Of a stretch of DNA of 64,000 nucleotides, positions 23,291 through 34,581 are shown piece after piece. The stretch comes from Diogma glabrata (taxonomy: Eukaryota; Arthropoda; Insecta; Diptera; Cylindrotomidae). How positions within the stretch are numbered: the stretch's first letter is position 1; every line of letters begins with the position of its first letter. Below the pieces are notes generated by a model. That model had not been told where the DNA came from. It searched no databases and worked only from the letters and a program-made list of their open reading frames with translations. The stretch lies in NCBI GenBank assembly GCA_963693315.1, contig OY856186.1, forward strand, positions 307,609,061 to 307,673,060. Direction: 5' to 3'. The position numbers were made by a program, and so were the translations under genes.

Positions 23291-24093
23291 AAACCTTCGT
23301 AACGTCAAATGTGTCAAAATATCCTTGTCGCGTTGTCGTCTTTAAACATTTTTAAGTTACTTAATTTGTAGTATGTAATCATAAAAAAATACGGAAAATA
23401 GTTAATTTTGCTACAATTTACAAGAGAAGAAGGCACCGTTGTTTCCGTGAGTAGACTTTGTTAGTTCGACGTAAGTTGATATTTCAAGCCCTTAATAAGA
23501 TTTTTATGGTTATCTATTATACATATAGCTACCTGTTGTCGGACATGTTAAATTTAACCCCAGAAAATGGCCAGAAAATAAATAAATAAATCCGATCCGA
23601 AACACGTAAAAATGTGAATTGTAGTTTTTTTCTGAGAAACTTCAAACCATACCTTTGAATTGAAAATATTCCAATTACTTCTTTACTTACTTGAGTTTAA
23701 TTGATCTCAAAAATCCAAAATAATAAATACAGTTATTGATGTTTATAAAAAAATTGCTGAAAAAGATTGATTGAAACTAATCTAAAACGGAAGGTTATTG
23801 ATTTTTGTTCATTTATTTGGACAAATACTGGTATGTATAGTTTAATTTTTAGTGCACTTTATATGTAAAGCGTATAACTTAAAATGTTAAAATTAGTTAA
23901 ATATTAGTTATATAAAGTAGCAAGTACTTAAAAAAAGGAGTAAAACACTCCCATAGAGCGATTTTTTTATTCCTGTGTTTGTCGCAATGGCGCAACAAAT
24001 GGGGGATTAGAGAATAAATTTCTAAAATTTTATATGGGATTCCATACAAAACACAACTTGAATAATTTTGAAAATTATAAATTGTAATCTCTC

Positions 24094-24721
24094 AAGGGCG
24101 GTGATAATTCGAAATAATTTTTTGTCTAAAATTTCGAAAGCAAGTATATTGATAAAAGCACGATGCCGTAGGCCGAGAGCTATTATCAATACCACTTGCT
24201 TGAGAAATTTTCCAAAAAATTATGAGAATTTATTAACGAACGGGGGGAATTCGTGTAGAAAATTTTTTGCTATTTTTCATTTCTTTATATATTTTTTATG
24301 AATTATACATTGGCTACTGCGATATCAGTTAATTATTTCAAAATTAGGCTGATAATTTTTAATATCCCAGTAAGCCAGACGTAACTATTTGTTATTAGTA
24401 TAATTATAATGTTATTGGTGAAATTGAATGATGTCATTACATTGGGTCAAATTAAAATAAAACTAAGAAAAAAAATTTTCAGTAGTAATTTCCAAAGGGC
24501 GGTGATAATTCGAAATAATTTTTTGGCAAACATTTCGAAAGCAAGTATATTGATAAAAGCACGAGGTCGTAGGCCGAGGGCTATTATCAATACCACTTGC
24601 TTAAGGAATTTTCCAATAAATTATGAGACGTTTGACTCGTTTAGAAAATGTTTTGCTATTTTTCATTTCTTTATATATTTTTTATGAATTATACATGGAC
24701 CTACTGCGATATTATATTATT
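24094..24721 (+). repeat. Direct duplication with internal hairpin (two copies, 401 bp apart)
   Basis: AAGGGCGGTGATAATTCGAA and about 225 following bases occur at 24094-24325 and 24495-24721. Within each copy AAGCAAGTATATTGATAAAAGC is the inverse of GCTATTATCAATACCACTTGCTT, with a loop around CGTAGGCCGAG, so each copy can fold into a stem of about 22 bp. The second copy lacks a stretch present in the first (AACGGGGGGAATTCG). Frames reading through them are not genes. Confidence 0.8.
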
Positions 24722-25140
24722 ATTGCAAAATTAAACTGATAATTTTTTTTTGATGTCAGAAATTTTATTTTTCATTCATACAAACTATGATATTTAAACA
24801 ATAGGCTTTGTTTTAACTGTCGGCAATTCTTCTTGTCGTCGATAATTTTGCTTTGTCGTTATGAGAATTCTTTGTTGTCATTTTTTGTTCTAACAAAATG
24901 AAATATAATTTCATCTTAGTAGGCGCATAAATTTGTAATTTATTTTTGACAAATAAACAAACATGCAAATATTTATGAATGAAAACGGACATTTTTATTA
25001 TTTGCATTTTTACATAATTTTGTATTATTAAATAATTTGTAGAAAAATTTTATTTAGAAACTAATAATTATCTTTTAAACAAAATTATAATTAAAAAAAA
25101 TTATCTCATTAAATACCACTCTTCATTGAAATTTTTGTCT

Positions 25141-25516
25141 AAAATTTTTCAATTTTACTCATTAAATTATTTTTAAGCAACACTGCTCAATCAAACCACT
25201 ACTTAAACCACTCGTCCTTCGGACTCGTGGTTTATTGTGCGCTTTGATTCGCAGTGTTGCTAAATAATTTAGTTCGTAAAATCAAAAAATTTTCGAAAAA
25301 ATTTCAATGACTCGTGGTATTACAACCGAAAATTTTTCAATTTTACTCATTAAATTATTTTTAAGCAACACTGCTCAATCAAACCACTACTTAAACCACT
25401 CGCCCTTCGGACTCGTGGTTTATTGTGCGCTTTGATTCGCAGTGTTGCTAAATAATTTAATTCGTAAAATCAAAAAATTTTCGAAAAAATTTCAATGACT
25501 CGTGGTATTACAACCG
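25141..25516 (+). repeat. Two tandem 188-bp units, each a long hairpin
   Basis: The units at 25141-25328 and 25329-25516 are nearly identical. In each, TTTAAGCAACACTGCTCAAT..CAAACCAC pairs with GTGG..CTTTGATTCGCAGTGTTGCTAAA. The loop is ACTCGTCCTTCGGACTCGTGG (TC at one position in copy 2 reads GCCC). A similar but distinct hairpin follows at about 25918-26042. Confidence 0.85.
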
Positions 25517-25917
25517 ACAATTCAACTCACTAAATAAAGTTTCGATAAGGTCCAATAAAAACGCTTCATTTACTATTTTTTAACAAATCAAAACGAATTT
25601 TTTCGATTATTTTTCCCTGGTGGGAAGGAACAGCGAATATTTTCGAATGTTTTCGGCCTACTTATATATTAATTTAAAACAAAAATTCACATACAAAACA
25701 ATGTGAAAATGCAATTTGCAAATAGTACAAATGTCCGTTTTCATTCACAAACGATTGCATGTTTATGTTTATTTATCAAAAATAAATTACAAATTTATAA
25801 CATTTATGCGCCTACTAAGATGAAATAATATTTTATTATGTATGATTATGTTGTATGAAATAATGTTACTATTTCTGTTTGTTAAATTATCTGCTAAATA
25901 CAACTCGTCACCAAATT

Positions 25918-26042
25918 ATTAGTCGATTATTTTTCAACATTACCACTCATACCATTTGAGGTTAAAAATTTCCCTCGTGCGCTACACGCACTCGGGACCT
26001 CAAATGACATTCGTAATAATGATTATGAAAAATAATCGACTA
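25918..26042. repeat. Imperfect hairpin with GC-rich loop
   Basis: TAGTCGATTATTTTTCA pairs with TGAAAAATAATCGACTA, and inside it CCATTTGAGGT pairs with ACCTCAAATG. The loop is CCCTCGTGCGCTACACGCACTCGGG, itself partly self-complementary. Same architecture as the 188-bp hairpin units. Confidence 0.75.
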
Positions 26043-26216
26043 TTATTTGACGACTCGTGATATTATATATGATAATTTTAAAAATAATTAAACTAGTGTT
26101 TTGAATGAAATCCCATATAAAATTTTTTGAATTTATTCTATTATCCTCCTTTTGCAGCGTCATTGCGGTAAACACCGGAACAGAAAAACCGCTCTATAGT
26201 AGAAACTTCGACAGCG

Positions 26217-26300
26217 CTGTAGGGGCTGCTCATAAATGATGTGACGCTCTTGGGAGGGGGGGGGGGAGGTGGTTCACAATTTTGTGACTTTTTTGTTACC
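26217..26300. repeat. Fragment of a GTCCATAAAT-type repeat with G11 run
   Basis: TGCTCATAAATGATGTGACG, then CTCTTGGGAGGGGG and TTTTGTGAC follow the pattern of a repeat end widespread in insect genomes (CCATAAAT..ACGTCAC..GGGG..TTTTGTGAC), here as a single truncated piece. Recognition is from memory of the pattern, not from a search. Confidence 0.4.
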
Positions 26301-26312
26301 ACAACAACCAAA

Positions 26313-26569
26313 CCCCCGATATAGAAGCCTAATTCATTTATTAGCACAAAAACAATCGTTAACTTGTAGCGCCATTTTGAAATTAAAACTCAATTTAAAA
26401 AAAATTCAAAAAATCGTCATAACGCAAACAACGCCATCTGGAAAAATAATACTCCATATAAAAAAATTCAAAAAAATTTAATCAAAAACACTAATCCAAT
26501 TTTTTGCATATGGCAATATTCATTGTTGATTGCAAATGGCGTGAATTAGTAGGGCTACGATTAAGGAGG
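26313..26569 (+). mobile_element. CCCCCGATATA MITE, copy 1
   Basis: Starts CCCCCGATATAGAAGCC and ends GGGCTACGATTAAGGAGG. Shares GCGCCATTTTGAAATTAAAA, AACGCCATCTGGAAAAAT and TGCAAATGGCGTGAAT with copies 2 and 3. The right terminus is diverged. Confidence 0.8.
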
Positions 26570-27320
26570 TTTTGCAACAACACATGTTTTACACAACAAC
26601 ACTGTTTTATTTAACTTTGTTTGTGAAAATTAAAATTTGTAGTTTGGCGAACAGTGTTACAAATTTTATAACATTTTAAAGAGTTTGAAAACGAAACAAA
26701 ACGAACACAACTTTTTTTTCTTCTGAAAACGAAAATTAACGAACCGTTAATTTTATAGAATATTTAGAACACGAGTCACGAGGACATTACAGTTTTCGAC
26801 CGCGTCCTTTATGGAAGTATTGTTTTTTAATTTGTTTTTGTGATTTTATAAAATATAAATTTAAACTTAATTTAACTTGAGCTTAATTTTAACACGATTT
26901 ATATATACGTGAAAGTTTTTTGTGTTGTGAAAATAAACAGTGAATAAACAGTGAAAATAAACAGTGAATAAACTTATTCAATTTTATGTACTGAATGTGC
27001 TATTGTAAGTTATAACTTATAAGTAAAAATCATTGTTTTTATAAGGGTGCCATGTTGAACCTTCGATAATAAAGTCGACCATCGATGTGACCCAAGCGAA
27101 GAAAATTAAAACATGCGTTCAGACAGGAGTGTTTATGTTGAAGCATCGATAAATGAGTCAAGTGACGATAAAGGAATGGGTCTTTTTTCGACGCCACTAT
27201 CGAAGCTCTGATTGATGCTAATTGGATTAATTTCATAAAAAATAAATAAAACTAAATATATTAGATATAATAAATTTAAATTACTAAAATTAATTCTTTA
27301 TTAAATTGATGTTTTTAATA

Positions 27321-27467
27321 GTGTATTCTTTTCGGGTTTACCGAATAAGTTCCACCACCGAATTATCGAATTTTGTATTCTTTTGGAATGAATTTCAATA
27401 CAAAAAAAAAATAATTCGGTGTTGGAACTGTACTGAAATTTCTTCGGTACAGCCGAAAAGAATACAC
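27321..27467. mobile_element. 147-bp MITE flanked by TA
   Basis: GTGTATTCTTTTCGGGTTTA (27321) and its inverse at 27440-27467 form a TIR of about 28 bp, flanked by TA on both sides. The inverted similarity extends weakly inward (GTTCCAcc against ttgGAAC). Confidence 0.75.
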
Positions 27468-27876
27468 TATAAGTTTATTGTGGTTATTTTTGTAAATTTT
27501 ATTAAAATTCCCGAAGCTTCAACATAAACACTGTAAAAAAATAGCGATGTTCAACGACTTTATCACTGCCTGACTCGTACGAATAAGACAAAACGTATCC
27601 ACTTATTTTTGAGTGGCAACGCTGTCGAGTAGTTTTAATTGTTGTTAAATCTAATGCAAAAATAAAGTTAATAATTTTTTTAGTGAATTTATAATAAAAA
27701 TAATATTTGTCAGGAAAAAAAATATTTTAAAAAAGTATCGTAGTATGTGTAAGAATTTTTCATTTCATTTTTGATCTTTCGGTTTATTTCGGTTAAAAAT
27801 GTCCCAAACTACACACGAAGAATGACAATATCATTTTATTTTAAAATTAGTGGCTAGGTTTTGTCTTATTCCAAAA

Positions 27877-28129
27877 CCTCCGATATATATCATAGCCATA
27901 CCGATTCACGCCATTTGCAATAAACAATGAACATTGCCATATGCAAAAAATTGGATTAGTGTTTTTGATTAAGTTTTTTTGAATTTTTTTTATATGGCGT
28001 TTTATTTTTCCAGATGGCGTTATGATGATTTTTTGAATTTTTTTTATATTGAGTTTTATTTTCAAAATGGCGCTACAAGTTCACGATTTTTTTTCTGCTA
28101 CAAAATGAGTTAGGCTTCTATATCGGGGG
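27877..28129 (-). mobile_element. CCCCCGATATA MITE, copy 2 (reverse)
   Basis: Reverse-oriented copy, reading CCTCCGATATA..CGCCATTTGCAATAAACAATG to ..GAAGCCTAACTC in mirror image, closed by TATATCGGGGG at 28119-28129. It lies head to head with copy 3 only 63 bases away. Confidence 0.85.
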
Positions 28130-28192
28130 TTTTGCTTATTCGTACAAATGGAATTTCATATCTTTTATATTTTGTTATGTATAGTAGCAAAT

Positions 28193-28451
28193 CCCCCGAT
28201 ATAGAAGCCTTCTTCATATTTAGCACAGTAAAATCGTGAACTTGTAGCGCCATTTTGAAATTAAAACTCAATATAAAAAAAATTCAAAAAATCGCCATAA
28301 CGCTCATAACGCCATCTGGAAAAAATAAAACTCCATATAAAAAAAATTCTAAAACATTTAATCAAAAACACTAATCCAATTTTTTGCATATGACAATGTT
28401 CATTGTTGATTGCAAATGGCGTGAATGGGTAGGGCTATGATATATCGGGGG
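28193..28451 (+). mobile_element. CCCCCGATATA MITE, copy 3 (complete)
   Basis: 259 bp bounded by CCCCCGATATA and TATATCGGGGG, a perfect 11-bp TIR. The internal sequence is over 85 percent like copies 1 and 2 by eye. TSD not clear. Confidence 0.85.
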
Positions 28452-28484
28452 TTTTAATAGTAGAATTTTGTATAGTACTTTGTA

Positions 28485-28939
28485 TAGTAGAATTTTTTTA
28501 CCAGCGAATTTTTGACAAATAGGACGCAACATAAGAGATAAAAGATGAAATAAAAAGTAAAACAGAGATGTATTATTTATTTTGGGATAAATTGGTTTTC
28601 AAAACAATTATATTAGTTAAATTTCTACTCCTAGTTCGTACCATTTGTTTGTTGTGATATTTGTTTACATAGGCGTCGTTATTTTCATTATAATTTTTTT
28701 AATTATCAAAATTTTGTTATACTGCCTGCAAAATCATTATCATTTTTACTAGTTTTTCTATTATAATTGTTTGAATTTCAATAGTAATTTATTAATTTTA
28801 TGCGTTTTATTGTCCATTTCAATGGGACTCCAACTGTTTTTTTAATATTTTAACCCGAGACACTGAATATTTGCACATGCGCATGTGAATATGCGCAGAA
28901 CAACCAATTTTTGTATTCGCTGGTAAAAAAATTCTACTA
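28485..28939. mobile_element. 455-bp MITE flanked by TA
   Basis: TAGTAGAATTTTTTTACCAG continuing CGAA (28485) is matched exactly inverted at 28916-28939. TA stands on both sides. Tc1/mariner-type target preference is inferred from the TA. Confidence 0.8.
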
Positions 28940-29670
28940 TACATTTACACCCGGAAACAGGCATCACAGCTTGTGTGAAGCAACAAATCAATCAACTTAC
29001 AATTTTACGAGCGTAAAAGTTCCTATAAATGTTGCAAAATCCATTTGCATTTACATTGGTAAACAACAAATTTGGCAACATATTTTGTTTGTTAAAGTTT
29101 TTCGTTATTAATTTATTTTTTATCTCACTCTAAATTTTGACTTTGTATATGTGTGGTTATTTTTTTATGTCTTTTATTTATGGGCGTTTGTTTTAATTTC
29201 GTAATAGGCATTCAATTCGTATCAATTCAATCGCAATTCAATATCGTAATAGGCACGGTTGTGAAATTGCCACACTCGACGCTAACGCGTCTCGCGTTTG
29301 CACAAATTTTCTCGTAGCGTCTCTTGTAGGAAAATATACTGTTTTTTATCTGTTTAATATTTTTATAAAGTCTTACTCAATACCTTACAAACAACAATAA
29401 TTTTATTAAAATCGGTTCGAGCACAATTTAAAATTAAACTTTCCTTGCCTATGAAATTCTTAACAAAATTTGAGCCGAAGTTAGTGAAAAAATAAAAGAA
29501 TTAAACGCACGAACTCAATTTTTTTACTATAAATATTACGATCTCTGAAGTTTGATAGAAATCGTAAATGGTAATGTTCAAATTTTTTATTTTATCTGCC
29601 TGTTGATTCGATTTTCGATTTTTAATGTTTTAACAATTATTTTTATAATCCATAGAATTTGTAGATAATA

Positions 29671-31610
29671 ATGAGTTGCAATAAAATATGCGGAATGTCG
29701 AAACGGCATTTTAGACGATTAGTTAGATCCAAATACCTTGAGAGTCACGTGAATTCGCAGTCTAGTGACACAGTTAATATTCAGGTTGCTTCTACTAGTA
29801 GTAATTGTAATGTTTCTAGTTTAGAGACTTTTGCTGCTGAAAAACTGCATCAAACTCAAGAATGTGTTTCCGATTCTAGTGAAGAAATAAATTGTGGTTC
29901 ACTTAAAGAAGATTTAAACGAAAAATTGATAATTTGGGCGAAAACGAATTATATAACACATAAAGCCTTTTCTGAACTTCTAAAGTTATTAAACCAATCA
30001 GGAATTGAAACTTCAAATGATTGCAGAACCATCTTAAAAACATCTAGAATCGTAATATCAACAAGAAACGTAGTTCCTGGAGAATACTTTCACATAGGTC
30101 TTAGTTATTTCTTGGATAAATATGCAGAATACATCAACGTATCTAATGGCATAGAAATTGATGTCAACATTGATGGCCTACCACTTTCCAAATCTTCTGA
30201 ATTGTCTTTATGGCCTATTTTAGGATATGTTATTGATAGTACCGTACGACCATTTATAATAGGAGCATACGTTGGCAAAAAAAAACTCTTGATATTAACA
30301 ATTTTATGGAAGACTTTGTTAACGAGTATAAAGATTTACAAGAAAATGGAATATTCCTCCAGGGTCAACAAATTTTTCCAAAAGTGCGATTGTTTTGCTG
30401 CGACGCACCAGCTCGGTCGTTTGTTTGTGGAGTTGCAGGTCATCAATCTTTCAGAGGATGCCAAAAATGTTGTCAAGTGGGAAAGAAACTCAATAAAAGA
30501 ATTGTGTATTCAGTAAATATAGCAGAGCTAAGAACTGATGAAAGTTTTCGTCTTAGAATGGATCCGCTACACCACAAATATAGAAAAACGCTTTTAGAAA
30601 GTTGCAACATAAAAATGGTATCAATGTTTATTGTTGAACCAATGCATTTGATTGATCTTGGAATCATGAAAAAAATGTTGATATTAATTTTATCAAATAA
30701 AGCTTCTAAGATTTTCTTGAGTAACGACGCAAAACAAATATTGTCTGAAAAGTTAATTGCATTGAAACCTTTTATACCTGTTGAGTTTGCAAGAAAACCA
30801 AGAGATTTATCCGAAGTTAATAGATGGAAAGCTGCCGAATTTCATCAATTTTTGATGTACACAGGTATAATAGTTTTAAAAGATATTTTGAGTGAAGAGT
30901 ATTATTATAATTTCCTCTTGCTGCACTGCTCTACTAGAATGCTTTCAAATAAAAACATGCAGGATAATAGTGAATGTGCTCAAAATATGATAGAGCACTT
31001 TGTTAAATCATTTTCTAATTTATATGGACATCACAATGTTTCATACAATGTGCATAACTTATTACACATTTGCGATTGCGTACAAACTTTTGGACCGCTC
31101 TATTCTTTTTCTGCCTACAAATTTGAAAACGAAATGCAAAGCATTTTAAAAGAAATTAGGAAAAAAAACAAAGTGCTACCTCAAATTTTTAAGCGTGAAA
31201 TGGAAAAAGCTTCCGCTCTTGGATTATTTAAAAGGAATACCAAAACAGGTCTTCAGAAATATGACGCATCGATGAATAGCTATAAAGAACTTCACTTCAA
31301 TACTTTCATTCTAAAAATATCCATTCCTGATAACTATTGCTGTGTTCAAATAGTAAATCAGCAAGTTCCATTTATTATAAAATCTTTAGTTAAAAACCAA
31401 GACAGAACAATTTTAAGAGGTTTTCGATTTTTTAACATAGAAGATTTTTTCGACCAACCTTTTAGTTCAAAGGAATATTTAGGAATTTACGCAGCATCAA
31501 ATTTAAGCACAAATTTAGAAGAAATTGACGCAGAAAATATTTTATACAAATTTGTGCAGTTACGGTTTGAGGAAAATTTTATTTTGATACCGCTACTGCA
31601 TACGATTTAA
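29671..31610 (+). CDS. Transposase-like protein of inner element (one -1 frameshift)
   Basis: The ATG at 29671 (ATGAGTTGCAAT) starts a frame that reads correctly to about 30285, then similarity moves to the -1 frame, which stays open to 31610; about 646 residues in total. Recognisable blocks: DGLPLSKSSELSLWPILGYV (about residues 171-190), RPFIIGAYVGKKK, then in the second frame FCCDAPARSFVCGVAGHQSF, GCQKCC, LRTDESFRLRMD..HH and EPMHLIDLGIMKKM, followed by an HDLL/YNVHNLLHICDCV region. These blocks recur in a widespread insect/cnidarian transposon-encoded family that I know only as uncharacterised; acidic residues in DGLPL and CDAPA may be catalytic, by inference. The frame change sits at an A9 run (30277-30285): a lost A, an assembly error or ribosomal slippage. 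The next gene begins 3 bases after the stop. Confidence 0.75.
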
Positions 31611-31612
31611 CA

Positions 31613-33088
31613 ATGACAAGTGTTAAAAAATTTGTCCCTAAAAAGAAATTTAATGAAGGTATGTTTCATATTCATTCTTATTTCACTAATAATATAATTT
31701 TACAAATATAAGATTAATTGAATTAATAATTTTTGTTTTTATTTAAGGAGCAGAACAATTAACTGTACCTAAAAAAAGAGGTAAAGAAAATAGAGAAAAA
31801 CATGCCTCTTCTAAAAAAGTTGCTGGAGAAGAAAAATCAACTCATCGTTGTAACACTACTGATAGTGTTGAGGGTAAAACTAGACTAAGATCTGTTTAGA
31901 TATCAATCATCACTTTGTTTTTTCTTTTGTTTTCCAGATTTATATATGCATCAAGATATTGAAGATGCTAAAGATATTGAAGATGCTATGAAGTTAACAT
32001 CAAACGTAGCACATGGCAGCTTAATCAAAAATGCAACGTCCGAAGAAAAACTTAATATTTTAACTTCAGCAGAAAGTGATTATCAATTTATTGAAGATCA
32101 TCATCAAGATATTGAAGATGCTAAAGATATTGAAGATGCTATGAAGTTAACATCAAAAGAAGCACATGGCAGCTTAATCAAAAATGCAACGTCAGAAGAA
32201 AAACTTAGTATTTTAACTTCAGCAGAAAGTGATTATCAATTTGTATGTTCACCCTCAAATTCAAATGGGCAACCGGATGAAAGATTGGAAAATGAAGAAA
32301 TTGATGTCACACAGCCGACATTAAAAAACATCCATTATCTGTTGTTGGCTATACACAGTACCATTGATGCTCTAAATTTAAAAATACAAAATCAGCACTC
32401 GTCTATTACACAGAGAAGTAATAATATAAATTAAAATTATTCTCATGACAATATAGTTAACTTAACTCTTTTTAATTTAGTTGACATAGTCGAAAAAAAC
32501 CTATCTAAATGCACTGTGATGCTGGAGAAAATTTCAAAAACGGTATATCCAGAAGCAAGCAGTACTAATTTAAAAAATTTCAAATTGCCAATAGAGACTT
32601 TGGAACAAATGAATCTGTTCAACCAACAGATGGAGGATGATACGAATTGGAGTGATTTTGTAAATTTATTATACACACTAATTTCGTACGTAAAATTTCA
32701 TATATGATTTTATCTTTTTATCTTTTTAGAAAAAATTTGTGAAATCTTTATTAGGGCCGTCCAACCCTAAAGCACTCCAAATAAATTTTAACAAAATCGT
32801 AACAGACGAAGTACTTCTGAAGTATAACTGGAACGGAACGAAAAATAAACTAGCGTTTGTCAAAAACGCTCGTTTATGCAATGGAGTTTATGGTAATATC
32901 TAAATTTATTTTTCTATTGTGTAAGCATTTGTTTATTATGTTTTCTTCCTTTTTATTCAGATGCAATAAAAACGGATGATTTTGGAATGGCCGAATTTCA
33001 ACAGACGATGAAATTAATAATTAAACATGCTCACAGAAGAATCCATTCAGTCAATTTTAGACTAAGGGGCAAATTTAAAGCAGAATAA
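31613..33088 (+). CDS. DUF4806-type protein of inner element, six exons, intact
   Basis: Exons 31613-31658, 31748-31873, 31938-32417, 32481-32659, 32730-32892 and 32961-33088 all have GT..AG introns and join in phase to a 373-residue frame. The N-terminus is basic (MTSVKKFVPKKKFNEGAEQL). The middle holds a 51-residue direct duplication (MHQDIEDAKDIEDAMKLTS..). The C-terminal part carries the DUF4806 pattern: FKLPIETLEQMNLFNQQMED, VKSLLGPSNPKAL, LLKYNWNGTKNKLAF, DDFGMAEFQQTMKLIIKHAHRRIH. Such proteins accompany transposase genes in many insect repeats; a DNA-binding or accessory role is a guess. It starts 2 bases after the transposase stop, so the two may be expressed together. Confidence 0.75.
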
Positions 33089-33336
33089 GCCTTTATACAA
33101 CTAACATAAGACTAAGACTATAAGACTAAGAATTCATAATAATAATATTTATTATTTCCTTTTATAAGAAAATTATTTTGTTTATTATAACTATTTAAAG
33201 TACAATAATTAGTTTCGTCTATTTATGTGTTTTGACTTTTGGGCACTACAATTGTTTGAAATGAAACCTTTTTTAGGAGCGTTGGGCCATTTTTGTATGG
33301 CAAAAATCTTATGTATTCGCTTCACCATCACGGTGT

Positions 33337-34376
<1,040 letters not shown>

Positions 34377-34581
34377 AAGTGATTTTATAAACAAACAAGT
34401 AGTGCAACAATTATTGGAACACCTCCAGTTACGCTAATTATCAAAAATTAAATTAAGAAGTGGTTTTGTAAGTAGTAGTAGTATTAGAGTATTTATATTT
34501 GATTTAATTTAATTTTAAGTTATTTGATTTATATATTTCATTTAATTTAATTTGTACGACATATATCTATTTAAATTTAAA

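Larger units (their letters stand above)
23950..26200. mobile_element. 2.25-kb foldback element inside the inner transposon
   Basis: CATAGAGCGATTTTTTTATT at about 23952 and the following TGTTTGTCGCAATGGCGCAA and ATTTTATATGGGATTCCAT are matched inverted at 26100-26198. This gives TIR-like arms of about 100 bp. A second inverted pair lies inside (about 24895-25010 against 25700-25835: ATGTCCGTTTTCATTCA, TAAATTACAAATTTAT, GGCGCATAA). Between and beside them are direct duplications and hairpins listed separately. No transposase frame is present, so it is non-autonomous. Confidence 0.7.

Noticed and set aside
24068..24687. Two similar 77- and 92-codon frames suggesting a duplicated small gene
   Set aside because: They read through hairpin-forming foldback repeats; conservation is at DNA level with a stem, not codon-like.
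26141..26347. Minus-strand frame with a Pro run
   Set aside because: The Pro run is the complement of a G11 homopolymer in a repeat fragment.
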